NCBI GenBank assembly: GCA_963755825.1
Contig: CAVWLA010000001.1
Location: 1,116,001-1,180,000, forward strand
DNA: 64,000 nucleotides
Source of the DNA: DATBQN01 sp963755825
GTDB lineage: Bacteria > Acidobacteriota > Thermoanaerobaculia > Multivoradales > UBA5704
Direction: 5' to 3'
In this document: piece after piece, positions 1-8,225 of the stretch
Layout of the letters: every line of letters starts with the position of its first letter
Position numbering within the stretch: position 1 is the first letter of the stretch
Translations under genes and position numbers: made by a program
Notes under the pieces: model-generated
What the model was told of the DNA's origin: nothing
Database searches by the model: none
What the model saw: only the letters and a program-made list of their open reading frames with translations

Positions 1-1363
1 CGAGGCCTCGCTCCACGACCCAGCGCCCCACTCTGGCGTGATGCTCGGGGATCTGCAGGTTGATCCTGGCCACCGGCATCCCCCATCGGTCGCACACCTC
101 GGGATCGAGCTCGACGAAGGTTCCCGGGTTCGGCAGGAAGTCGTGGTAGAGATCGATCTCCAGCGGATCGACTTCGTGGAAGAAGGCCTTGAGCCGTTGC
201 TTGAGCTCGGCTCCCCAAGCGGTGATGCTCCCCTCCTGCGCCAGCAGCATCGAGCGCAGGATGGGACCGAGGCCGGCGTGGCGAAAGACGATCATGCCTC
301 CCTTGGGCAGATCTGAGACCCCGTCGGGCAGGAAGTAGTAATCCATGAGAGATCGTCCGATGAACGGGTTGGGGTCCGCGAACATCGCCGCGTGACGCTG
401 GCGCCGGAACTTGGCCTGGCCGGACGAGGTGGACTGGAATTGGAGGTTGCGGCCGACCTCGCCCGAGCGATTGGCGAGCCCGTCCGAAAAGCGCGCCGAC
501 CTGGAGAGCAGCAGCAGGCGGGCCGACTCCACCGCCGAGCAGCAGACGCAGACGATCCGCGCCCGCACCCTCCGCTCGCGGCCTCCCTCGTCGATGTAGA
601 CGCAACCGCTCGCTCGGCCGTCGGCTCCCACGGTCACCTCGCGCACCATGGCGAGAGGGCGCACCTCGCAGCGGCCGGTCGCTCGCGCTCGCGACAGGAG
701 AGCCTCCTGGGAGCTTCCCTTGGCTCCGGTGCGGCAGCCGTATCCGGCGCAGAAATGACAATAGGCGCAGACCGCCCGACCCCCATACGACCGGGAGTTG
801 ATGCCGCGCGGCGTCGGGAACGGGTGCAGGCCCTGCCCGCTGCAGGCCCGATCCAGATGCACTGCCAGGGCATTGGCGTCCAGGGCCGGCATGGGATATC
901 CCTTCGATCGCGGACCCTCGAACGGGTTGCTATCGGCCGTTCCCGACACTCCGACCTCCCACTCCGCACGCGTGTAGTAGGGCTCGAGCTCGCCATAGTC
1001 ATACGGCCAATCGGCGATCGACTCATAGGCGCCGAAGCGGCTGCGCAGGCGAAAGTCGTCGGGATGGAAGCGGCTGAAATAGGCGCCCATGTGCACCGTG
1101 CCGCCGCCGACGCAGCAGGCCGTCCAACCGATGAAGCTGCGCCGCGGACCCTCGAGACGCGGATGGATCAGCATGTGCGGATCATCGGCAGGCGGCGGCA
1201 GGAAGAGATCCCTGAAGGTGCTGCCCACCTCATCTGACGGATACTCCTCGCGCGCGATCTCGCGCCCCTTCTCGAGCACGAGGACGCGCATTCCTGCCTG
1301 CGAGAGCGCCAGCGCCAACGGCCCGCCGCCCGCACCGCTGCCGATGATGACGACGTCCCTCAT
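1..1363 (-). CDS. GMC family oxidoreductase, C-terminus cut by window edge
   Basis: The start reads MRDVVIIGSGAGGGPLA, a Rossmann FAD-binding GxGxxG motif, followed by GRE and GWTACCVGGGTVHMGA, which fit glucose-methanol-choline oxidoreductases and the large subunit of gluconate/fructose-type membrane dehydrogenases. The frame stays open to base 1, so about 454 residues are visible and the C-terminal substrate and His region is missing. Its ATG overlaps the stop of the upstream subunit-3-like gene (ATGA), which argues for a stable complex. The family oxidises alcohols or sugars with FAD and passes electrons to a small subunit or cytochrome; the substrate here is unknown. It is the last visible gene of the minus-strand run that begins near 7922. 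Confidence 0.85.
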   Translation of the reverse strand, partial: MRDVVIIGSGAGGGPLALALSQAGMRVLVLEKGREIAREEYPSDEVGSTFRDLFLPPPADDPHMLIHPRLEGPRRSFIGWTACCVGGGTVHMGAYFSRFHPDDFRLRSRFGAYESIADWPYDYGELEPYYTRAEWEVGVSGTADSNPFEGPRSKGYPMPALDANALAVHLDRACSGQGLHPFPTPRGINSRSYGGRAVCAYCHFCAGYGCRTGAKGSSQEALLSRARATGRCEVRPLAMVREVTVGADGRASGCVYIDEGGRERRVRARIVCVCCSAVESARLLLLSRSARFSDGLANRSGEVGRNLQFQSTSSGQAKFRRQRHAAMFADPNPFIGRSLMDYYFLPDGVSDLPKGGMIVFRHAGLGPILRSMLLAQEGSITAWGAELKQRLKAFFHEVDPLEIDLYHDFLPNPGTFVELDPEVCDRWGMPVARINLQIPEHHARVGRWVVERGL

Positions 1364-1809
1364 CGCGTTCTCTCCGGGCAGTCCGCCACCTGGATCGTCC
1401 CCGCCAGGCCCAGATAGCGCCACCCGAGGCCGCCGCGGTTCCCCCCGTGCCGGGGGTGGCAGAGAAAGCCTTCGATCGACAGGAGGATCAGGTGTTCGAA
1501 GAACCGCCGCGCATCGTTGTTCGGGAACTCCTGCGCCTCGCGCAGGATCTCGTCCTGGTCGGCACCCGAGCAGGCAGCGAAGTCCGTGCTCTTGCGGCCC
1601 TGCGCCAGAACCTGGAGAAAATCGAGACCGCGCTCGAAGAGCGAGACGAGATGCCGGTGCCTCGGCTCTTCGAGCGCGTCTGCGACATACTCCATGACGC
1701 CGGTTTCGGCGGCGCCCGGTCCATCATCGGAGGGCAGGATCCTGGCGACCGCGGCCGCGAGCAGCAGCTGGCGGGCGGGCGTGAGTTCCCGATGCCGTTC
1801 CGTCGTCAT
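1360..1809 (-). CDS. Gluconate 2-dehydrogenase subunit 3-like protein
   Basis: This 149-residue protein has the size and pattern of gluconate 2-dehydrogenase subunit 3 family members: an N-terminal helix ending AAAVARILPSDDGPGAAETG, a middle EFPNNDARRFFEHLI segment, and a C-terminal GFLCHPRHGGNRGGLGWRYLGL. Members form a complex with a GMC-type FAD subunit, and the next gene is exactly such a protein, coupled by a 4-nt overlap. Many subunit-3 proteins carry a Tat signal; no twin-arginine signal is visible here, so localisation is open. It begins 35 nt after the stop of the beta-helix gene, in the same direction. The ATG is the first in frame. Confidence 0.82.
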   Translation of the reverse strand: MTTERHRELTPARQLLLAAAVARILPSDDGPGAAETGVMEYVADALEEPRHRHLVSLFERGLDFLQVLAQGRKSTDFAACSGADQDEILREAQEFPNNDARRFFEHLILLSIEGFLCHPRHGGNRGGLGWRYLGLAGTIQVADCPERTR

Positions 1810-1844
1810 CAGTCACCTCGAAGCTCCATCGGCGCCAGCGAGCG

Positions 1845-3002
1845 TCAATGTCCACCGCAGCCGAAGGTACCGCGCGTCAGCACCGTCGAATCGCACTGCA
1901 CGGGAGTGGCCACGGCGTTGCCACCGTTGAACTCCGCCTTAGAGCCGAAGCTCAGCTTGACGTCCGCCGCCGGGTTGCCGCTGATCGTCGCATTGGCCAT
2001 TCTCAGGTAGGAGCCCCCGTCGACCTGCAGGCCGACATTGTTGCGCTCGATCGTTGCCGCCGTGGCGAGCTCGAAGGTCGACCCTCTTTCGACGGAGATG
2101 CCGACCGCCGGGTTGTCGGTGATGGTGACCGAAGGCCCGCCGCCCGGCGCGCCGATCAGCGGCGAGAAGGACGACAGCTCGTCGACCTCGAGCGCGATGT
2201 TCTGATTGTTGTGCGCCTCGATGAAGCTGCCGTAAGCGATGACTCCCTGTCCGAAGACTCCGATGCCGAGAGCGGTGCTGTTGTTGACGACCAGCTTGCC
2301 CTCGATGTGCTCGAAGGTGGAGCCGGCCTGGACGAGGAGGGCGAAGACATCGTGATCGAAGGTGAAATTCACTCCTTTCGCGGTGCTCCAGGTGTAGACC
2401 AGGCTCATGCCGAAGAGGCTGTTGGTCGACACGAGGCTGCCCTGAAAGAAGATCTGCGAGGCGCGAAAGACGAAGGCTCCCGCCATGCCGCCGTCGACCG
2501 TGAGGTTGTTGAGCACCGCCGCCGAGTGATCGACCTGGAAGCCGCGCGCCTTGATGGTCGAAACATGGATGTTGGTCACCGTCGCCGACGAGCCCTGCAC
2601 GACATTGACGCCGCCATGGTCGAGGTCGAAGGGAGCGCTGGGATCGCCCTGGATGTTGAAGTCGTGGATGGCGACGCGCGACGATCCGCGGACGTCGATG
2701 AGGCCGATCAGCAGGGGCGCGCTGCCGGTGCCTGAGAGGTCGACGTCGTCGCGATTGATCACCGGGTTCTCGTGGCATGTGCCGGAGAACTGGACCGCCA
2801 ACGGCCGCCACTCGCGCCCCTCGGCCAGCGCATGGGTGATCGTTTCGCCTCGATTGCAATTGACCCTGACCACCGTCTGTTGATCGGCGTTGCGGAGGAC
2901 GAAACGATCCTCGCTCGCCACTGGTCCCGGGCTCTGGCTAGCCGCCGCCATCGGCGCGACGAGGGCCAACAACGCAATGACTGCACTTGCGTACCTGTTC
3001 AT
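1845..3002 (-). CDS. Secreted right-handed beta-helix protein (copy 2)
   Basis: The chosen ATG at 3002 is preceded by GAGGAAGGAGTGGTC, a strong ribosome site, and opens a signal peptide (MNRYASAVIALLALVAPMAAASQ); an upstream in-frame ATG at 3080 would place 26 residues before it and has no ribosome site. The roughly 385-residue product is rich in Val/Ile/Asn/Gly with regularly spaced short strands (SSRVAIHDFNIQG, SSATVTNIHVS, GSTFELATAATIERNNVG), typical of pectate-lyase-like parallel beta-helices. No catalytic residues of a known polysaccharide lyase or epimerase are recognisable. It ends LTRGTFGCGGH. It is a clear paralogue of the gene at 6762-7922; together they bracket the permease, the thioredoxin-like gene and the small peptide gene. 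A 6-bp hairpin (GCGGGA/TCCCGC, 3018-3032) lies just before the ribosome site. Function unknown. Confidence 0.7.
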   Translation of the reverse strand: MNRYASAVIALLALVAPMAAASQSPGPVASEDRFVLRNADQQTVVRVNCNRGETITHALAEGREWRPLAVQFSGTCHENPVINRDDVDLSGTGSAPLLIGLIDVRGSSRVAIHDFNIQGDPSAPFDLDHGGVNVVQGSSATVTNIHVSTIKARGFQVDHSAAVLNNLTVDGGMAGAFVFRASQIFFQGSLVSTNSLFGMSLVYTWSTAKGVNFTFDHDVFALLVQAGSTFEHIEGKLVVNNSTALGIGVFGQGVIAYGSFIEAHNNQNIALEVDELSSFSPLIGAPGGGPSVTITDNPAVGISVERGSTFELATAATIERNNVGLQVDGGSYLRMANATISGNPAADVKLSFGSKAEFNGGNAVATPVQCDSTVLTRGTFGCGGH

Positions 3003-3139
3003 GACCACTCCTTCCTCGCGGGAAGCTCCCGCTGATTGAGATCTCTGATCACCGTTCGACAACGAGAAGGCGGCGATCACCGGCCTCTCAACGCGACCGC
3101 ACCGCTGCTAACGGCGTAGCCTGGCGAGAGGAATCCCGC

Positions 3140-3232
3140 TTAGTTGACGCCGCAACCACCGTTGCAGCAAGTGCAGATGATGTTGACGCGAGTGTCGAGC
3201 TTGGACTCGATCGCGAAGATCTGATTCTTCAT
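3140..3232 (-). CDS. 30-residue cysteine-rich peptide, RiPP-precursor-like
   Basis: A 30-codon frame starts MKNQIFAIESKLDTRVN and ends IICTCCNGGCGVN followed by TAA. The ATG is preceded by AAAGGAGGTGACAACC, close to a perfect complement of the 16S 3' end, which is the main evidence that it is translated. The layout (charged leader-like first half, then a Cys/Gly/Asn tail with four Cys) resembles precursors of ribosomal modified peptides or small disulfide or metal-binding peptides. It sits 118 nt after a permease gene and 137 nt before a secreted beta-helix gene, with a CxxC thioredoxin-like gene in the same run. No known lanthipeptide, lasso or radical-SAM maturation gene is visible near it. 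The function is inferred only from composition and context. Confidence 0.55.
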   Translation of the reverse strand: MKNQIFAIESKLDTRVNIICTCCNGGCGVN

Positions 3233-3350
3233 GGTTGTCACCTCCTTTCCTCGAGGATGTAATGCACTGTGACCGCCGCCTTCTCCTCTCCGTCATCGGG
3301 AGACGCCCGACGGCCGAGAACCGGATCCATCGATTTCGTAGCCACTCGTT

Positions 3351-5750
3351 TCAATCCCTTCGCAAGGCGGTCATCGGGTCGCCGCCCGCCGCCCGCCGCA
3401 CCGGCAGGTAGCTCCCCCCCATCGCCGTCGCGACGAGGATCGCCGCCGCCGCGGTGACCGCCAGCGGATCGAACGCCTGCACGCCGAAAAGAAAGCTGGC
3501 GAGGAAGCGGGAGCTGAGAAACGCCCCGGCGAGGCCGATGCCCAGGCCAATGGCGGTGAGCCCCAGGTTGCGCGCCAGCATCTGGCGCACGACGTCGCCG
3601 ACGCGCGCGCCGAGCGCGATGCGGATGCCGAGCTCCCGCGTCCGCTGCTGCGCCGCCTGTGAGCTCATGCTGAAGACGCCGAGCATGGCGACGGCGACCG
3701 CGATGGCGGTGAAGACCGCCACCAGGTCGGTGAGAAAGCGCCGCGGGAAGAGGCTGGCGTCGACCAGCTTCTCCAGCGTGCTCACCGTCATGTCCTGCTC
3801 GGGGTCGAGATTCCACAGCGCGGCCTTGAAGGCGGGTACCGCGGCCTCCGGCTCGTTTCTGGTGCGGACGACGAGGCTGGCGAAGGGGGCGGGGTGCTGG
3901 CGGTAGGGGAGAAAAACCTCCGGGCTCACGCCGCTTTCCGGCCCGCGCTGCCGCACGTTGCCGACGACGCCGACGACCTCGTAGGTCTGTTCACCGCCGT
4001 ACGCCAGGCGGAGCCGCTTTCCCAGCGGCGGCTCGGCCGGCCAGATCCGGCTCGCCAAGGCCTCGTTGACAAGGGCGACCACGGGCATTCCCGGCCCGTC
4101 CCGTTCTGTCAGGTCCCTACCCGTGAGCAGCGGGATGCGCAGGGTCCGAAAGTAGTCGGAGCTGATCAACCGCACCGCCGCTCGGTCCTCCCGCCGCCCA
4201 CCGCCCTGGGCGCCCGCGCGGGCGATCGCCGCGTCGACGTTGAGGCGCGCGCTGTTCAGGGGCACGTCCGAGCTCTCGGCCGCAGTTGCCACTCCCGGCA
4301 GGCCGCGCAGCCTCTCGAGCAGCTGAGCGAGGAAGGCTCCCTGCCGGCGAGCGTCCGGATACCGGCTGAGCGGCAGGTTGAGGTTCATCACCGCGACGTT
4401 TCTCGCCTCGAAGCCGGGATCGATCCGCGCCACCATTTGAAGCGAGCGCGCCAGCAGGCCGGCGCCGACCAAGAGGATCAGCGCCAGGGAGAGCTCGACG
4501 ACAGTGATCGTCTCGGCGATCCGCCGGCCGTTCTTCCGGCTGCCGCCACGGACCTCGCTCGTCCACGAGCGCGCCGCGGCGACGACGCCCTGGAGCACCG
4601 GCAGCGCGGTGAGGACGAGCGCGGCGCCGAGGGCGACGGCGAACGCCAGCGTCGTCGCGGCCTGGCCGACGTTGGCTTCGCCGAGCCGCGGAATCTGCAG
4701 ATGCGGGCTGGTGCGAAGCAGCCTCACGGCGCCGCCGGCCAAGATAACGCCGCCGCCCCCTCCGATCAGGCTCAGCAGCAGACTTTCGACAAGGTGCGGC
4801 CGGAGGAGATGGCTCCACCGCGCTCCAGCCGCCATCCGAATCATCGTCTCGTGCCCGCGGCTCAACAGCCGGGCGATCATGAGATTCGCCACGTTGGCGA
4901 CCGTCAGCCCGAGCACCATCAGCGAGGCGCCGAAGAGCAGGACGAGAGATGCCCGGCTGCCGGCGGCGGTCTCGTCGCGCAGCGGGGTGAGGCGCACGCT
5001 CCATCCGGCATCGACCGCGGGGTATTCCTGTGCCAGCTCATCGGCGACCCGGCCCATCTCCTGGCGAGCCTGCGCCAGGCTCACGCCGCGCCGCAGCCGC
5101 GCAAACACCGCGATACCGCGACGTTGGCGCATGAGGTTTCGCATGTCGAGAGACATCGGCGACAGAAAGCCGACATCCAGCCGATGGAAATGAAAGTCGG
5201 CGGGCATCACGCCCACAATCTGGTAGGTATATCCGCTGAGGTTGATGGATCGCCCGACCACCGCCGGGTCGGCGCCGAAACGGCGCCGCCAGAGGCCGTG
5301 GCTGAGCAGGACGACCTGATCTCGACCCGGCGTCTCCTCTTGGGGCAAGAAGTCCCTGCCGAGGATCGGCCGACCTCCCAACACGCGCAGGAAGTTAGCC
5401 GACACCGCCGCCGCCGCGACGCGCTCGGGCTCTCCTCTGCCGGTGAGCACCAGCTCCGCGTAGCCGGTCGCCGCGATCCCATCGAAAGACCTCGCCCGGC
5501 TGCGCCAGGCAACATAGTCGCCCATCGAGACATTGCCGTCCTCGATGCCTCGCGCGCGCTGGATGCTGACGATCGCGAGCAGCGCATCAGGCTCCCGGTA
5601 AGGCAGCGGCTGCAGCACCACGGCGTCGAGCAGGCTGAATGTCGCGGTGGTGGCGCCGATCCCTATCGCCAGCATGGCGATCACGACGCCGCTGTACCTG
5701 GGCTCGCCGAGCAGCCGGCGGAGGGCGAGGCGAAAGTCGGTCGGCAACAT
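3351..5750 (-). CDS. ADOP-type FtsX/MacB-like permease
   Basis: The roughly 799-residue product has the duplicated MacB_PCD + FtsX arrangement: N-terminal LALRRLLGEPRYSGVVIAML with a first membrane segment and ATFSLLDAVVLQPLPY, a periplasmic core domain (FLRVLGGRPILGRDF), a three-helix FtsX block near residues 270-430, then a second core and FtsX copy ending LPVRRAAGGDPMTALRRD. This is the pattern of acidobacterial duplicated orphan permeases, which lack a fused ATPase. The ATG at 5750 has GAGCGAGGACGACC before it; an upstream in-frame ATG at 5783 has none. No ATPase partner is in the run. It lies between the thioredoxin-like gene and the Cys-rich peptide gene, so export of a locus product is a reasonable guess. 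Confidence 0.85.
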   Translation of the reverse strand: MLPTDFRLALRRLLGEPRYSGVVIAMLAIGIGATTATFSLLDAVVLQPLPYREPDALLAIVSIQRARGIEDGNVSMGDYVAWRSRARSFDGIAATGYAELVLTGRGEPERVAAAAVSANFLRVLGGRPILGRDFLPQEETPGRDQVVLLSHGLWRRRFGADPAVVGRSINLSGYTYQIVGVMPADFHFHRLDVGFLSPMSLDMRNLMRQRRGIAVFARLRRGVSLAQARQEMGRVADELAQEYPAVDAGWSVRLTPLRDETAAGSRASLVLLFGASLMVLGLTVANVANLMIARLLSRGHETMIRMAAGARWSHLLRPHLVESLLLSLIGGGGGVILAGGAVRLLRTSPHLQIPRLGEANVGQAATTLAFAVALGAALVLTALPVLQGVVAAARSWTSEVRGGSRKNGRRIAETITVVELSLALILLVGAGLLARSLQMVARIDPGFEARNVAVMNLNLPLSRYPDARRQGAFLAQLLERLRGLPGVATAAESSDVPLNSARLNVDAAIARAGAQGGGRREDRAAVRLISSDYFRTLRIPLLTGRDLTERDGPGMPVVALVNEALASRIWPAEPPLGKRLRLAYGGEQTYEVVGVVGNVRQRGPESGVSPEVFLPYRQHPAPFASLVVRTRNEPEAAVPAFKAALWNLDPEQDMTVSTLEKLVDASLFPRRFLTDLVAVFTAIAVAVAMLGVFSMSSQAAQQRTRELGIRIALGARVGDVVRQMLARNLGLTAIGLGIGLAGAFLSSRFLASFLFGVQAFDPLAVTAAAAILVATAMGGSYLPVRRAAGGDPMTALRRD

Positions 5751-5794
5751 CGGTCGTCCTCGCTCTGGCGCCTCGAGCTCCATGGGTCACGCGT

Positions 5795-6760
5795 TTACGG
5801 CATCGGCCCGAGCTCGAGCAGCTCTCCGACCTGCGCCGCCAGCCTCGCCGCGTTGAACGGCTTGCCCTCGGGGAGCTCGCCGGATCGAGCGCCGTACATG
5901 CTGAAGCGCGGAGCGGGAGCGCGCTCGACCCAGCGCTCGTTCGGTGCGAAGGCGAGCAGGACATCCCAGGGCGGCGGCGAGGCATCGCCGCCGGCGCCGC
6001 TCCGAAAGGCGTTGCCGGCGAACTGGTTCTCAGCCCAGAAATGGGAGGCGCGTGCGTCGGCCATCAGAGCCGCGAGCTCCCGGCTCTCCGCTTCGCTGTC
6101 GTGCGGGTTGATGCGCTCCCAGACGACGTAGACCTTCACATGGGAGTTCTTGATGCGATCGAGGACATAACTCTGCACCATCCGCGCGTTGCTTCGACAG
6201 TAGGTGCACGTCGGCGACAGAATCATCAGGAGGCGCACGTCACCGGCGTCGCGATCGAAGCGCGAGCGCAGCTCTCGACCGTCGGCCGACAGCCGAGTGA
6301 CCACCGGCCGCGGCGCCACCGAGGCGACCCGCCGCAGAACGAATCGAAGTGTTTTTCCACCGTCCTGGACGGTGCCCGCGAGCTCGCCGCCGGCGGCCGA
6401 GATCACGCCGTTGAAAAAGGACGGATCGCCGCTCGGGTCCTTGTAGATCCACTGCGCGACAGAGCCCTGGGCATCGACCTGCGCCAGCGCATGGACGTCG
6501 GCGCTCTGCGTCGGAAAGGCGATCGTCCCCCTGAGCTCGCCGCCCTGGCGCTGGAACTCAATCGCCAGACCGACCTCGAGCTCGGCCGGCCGCACGATGA
6601 TGGCGCCCTCCCAGCGACCGAGCAGCGGCTCCTCGCCGGGCGAGGAGACGGTTGGAACCGAGAGCGCGATGAGGAGCGCGATCGCCGCCGAGAGAGCTCC
6701 GCCGAAGCGCGTCACTGCAGGCTCCATGAAGGGCGCTCGCCCCGCCGCCGGCGCTCGCAT
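5795..6760 (-). CDS. Secreted thioredoxin-fold protein with CTYC motif
   Basis: An N-terminal hydrophobic stretch (FGGALSAAIALLIALSVPTVSS) suggests export or a membrane anchor. The first half has beta-rich segments of no recognised family; the second half has LLMILSPTCTYCRSNARMV, a thioredoxin-like strand with a CxxC pair around residues 185-188, followed by VKVYVVWERINPHD and a C-terminal GKPFNAARLAAQV. This suits a TlpA/DsbA-like periplasmic thiol protein. The chosen ATG at 6760 follows the stop of the upstream beta-helix gene by one base, so the two are coupled; a GTG at 6772 overlapping that gene and an ATG at 6727 at the signal peptide are alternatives. It could act on the Cys pairs of its neighbours, but this is inference. 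Confidence 0.6.
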   Translation of the reverse strand: MRAPAAGRAPFMEPAVTRFGGALSAAIALLIALSVPTVSSPGEEPLLGRWEGAIIVRPAELEVGLAIEFQRQGGELRGTIAFPTQSADVHALAQVDAQGSVAQWIYKDPSGDPSFFNGVISAAGGELAGTVQDGGKTLRFVLRRVASVAPRPVVTRLSADGRELRSRFDRDAGDVRLLMILSPTCTYCRSNARMVQSYVLDRIKNSHVKVYVVWERINPHDSEAESRELAALMADARASHFWAENQFAGNAFRSGAGGDASPPPWDVLLAFAPNERWVERAPAPRFSMYGARSGELPEGKPFNAARLAAQVGELLELGPMP

Positions 6761-6761
6761 C

Positions 6762-7922
6762 TCAGTGCCCACCGCAGCCGAAGGTGCCGTGCGTCAACAC
6801 TGTCGCATCGCACTGCAACGGGGTGCCGAAGGTGTTGCCGCCGTTGAGCTCCGCCCGCGCGGCGAAGCTCAACTTGACGTCCGTGGCATTGGCGGTGATC
6901 GTGGCATTGGCCAGCCGCGCGGTGGAGTTGTCCACCTGCAGGCCGACGCCGTTGCGCTCGATCGTCGACGCCGTCGCCAGCTCGAAGGTCGAGCCTCGCT
7001 CGATCGAGATTCCGATCGCCGGATTGTCGGTCACCTCGACCGACGGTCCCCCGCCGGGCGCGCCGACCAGCGGCGAGAACGAGGACAGCTCGTCGACCTG
7101 CAGCGCGAAGTTCTGGTTGTGATGCAGCTCGATGAAACTGCCGTAGGCGAAGACACCCTGTGCCGCGACCTCGATGCCCACCCCTGTGCTGTTGCTCACC
7201 ACCAGGTTGCCCATAATGTGCTCGAAGGTCGAGCTCTCTTGGATCAACAGCGAGAAGACATCGCGGTCGAAAGTGAAATTCACCCCCTTGGCGGTCGCCG
7301 CCGAATAGAGCAGGCTCACTCCAAAGAGACTGTTGGTTGCCACCAGATTGCCATGGAACATGATCTGAGCTGCGTGAAAGACGAAGGCGCCGCCCAGTCC
7401 GCCGTCGACCGAGACGTCTTCGATGACCGCCGCGGACTCGTCTACCTGCACACCGCGAGATCTGATGTTCGATACCTGCACTCGGCTCACCGTTGCCGAC
7501 GAGCCCTGGATGACGTTGATCCCGGCGTGATCGGCGTCGAAGGGCGCCGCCGGGTCGGTGGTCACCGCAAAGTCATGGACGGCGACCCGCGACGAGCCGC
7601 GGATATCCATCAGGCCGACGAGCAATGAGCTGTTCCCGATACCGAAGATCTCGACATCGTCGCGGTCGATCACGGGAGACTCTCGACAGGTGCCGAGGAA
7701 CCGGACGCGGAGCAGGCGCGCGTCGGCTCCCCGCGCCAGCGCAGCACTGATCGTCTGGCCCTTGGCGCAGTCCACCGTGACGACGCCGTGATCGTCGCCG
7801 GCGCGCGCCGGCGCGCCCACGGCTGCGCGCGGACTGCTCACCCGCGCGGCGGCGCTCGAGCGACCGATCGAAATGAATAGAATCATCATCGAGCACAGCA
7901 CGACCGCACGGTGGCTTCTCAT
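6762..7922 (-). CDS. Secreted right-handed beta-helix protein (copy 1)
   Basis: This is a paralogue of the gene at 1845-3002, with long shared blocks (FEHI..LVV.NST, DELSSFSPL.GAPGGGPSV, ISIERGSTFELAT, GTFGCGGH at the end) and nearly equal length (386 versus 385 residues). The ATG at 7922 has a CGAGGAGAAATGTC ribosome site and opens a signal peptide (MRSHRAVVLCSMMILFISIG); an in-frame ATG at 7949 is less likely. Four Cys are shared: one near the N-terminus, one in a GTCxExPVI segment, one in a QCD motif and one in the last GCGGH. It is the first gene of the minus-strand run and follows an AT-rich upstream region. Function unknown; no known catalytic motif was seen. Confidence 0.7.
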   Translation of the reverse strand: MRSHRAVVLCSMMILFISIGRSSAAARVSSPRAAVGAPARAGDDHGVVTVDCAKGQTISAALARGADARLLRVRFLGTCRESPVIDRDDVEIFGIGNSSLLVGLMDIRGSSRVAVHDFAVTTDPAAPFDADHAGINVIQGSSATVSRVQVSNIRSRGVQVDESAAVIEDVSVDGGLGGAFVFHAAQIMFHGNLVATNSLFGVSLLYSAATAKGVNFTFDRDVFSLLIQESSTFEHIMGNLVVSNSTGVGIEVAAQGVFAYGSFIELHHNQNFALQVDELSSFSPLVGAPGGGPSVEVTDNPAIGISIERGSTFELATASTIERNGVGLQVDNSTARLANATITANATDVKLSFAARAELNGGNTFGTPLQCDATVLTHGTFGCGGH

Positions 7923-8225
7923 GACATTTCTCCTCGCGGCTGCAGCCAAGATCGGCTTCGCCTCCGCCGCGCCGGCCGCATCCGTCTCGGATTTCAGCGA
8001 ACCATCGCAGCGTTGTTCAACATCTCAGGTACGTCTCAAAGATCCATTTAGATTCGCGTTTCAGCATGTATACACTTTTAGATTGCACTGAGATAGAGCC
8101 CGCGGCGCGGCCGCCGGAGATCTCCGACGGCCGCAGAGGGCAATCGCCCTGCGGACGACTGCGGCGACGGCCTGCCGGAGGCCGGCAGGCTCAGGAACGG
8201 CGGACGGCGATCTGTCGAGCCGGGC
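7923..8225. other. Intergenic region with AT-rich island
   Basis: No convincing gene. About 8030-8095 is clearly AT-richer than its surroundings and probably holds the promoter of the minus-strand run that begins at 7922. A TATACA hexamer (minus strand, 8072-8067) is visible but without a clean -35 at proper spacing. Hairpins that may end the hydrolase transcript lie at 8170-8190 and across its stop codon (8219-8240). Confidence 0.4.
8170..8190 (-). terminator. Perfect hairpin downstream of hydrolase gene
   Basis: GCCTGCCGG and CCGGCAGGC form a 9-bp perfect stem with a 3-nt loop, 35 nt past the stop of the minus-strand hydrolase gene. There is no U-run after it, so an intrinsic terminator is possible but not proven. 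Confidence 0.4.

Noticed and set aside
3238..3330. Second 30-codon minus-strand frame (MDPVLGRRASPDDGEEK...) whose stop overlaps the ribosome site of the Cys-rich peptide
   Set aside because: No ribosome site of its own and no recognisable features; could be a coupling leader, but chance is likelier.
3894..6131. 745-residue plus-strand frame opposite the ADOP permease
   Set aside because: Low-complexity, no start signal, antisense to a well-supported permease.
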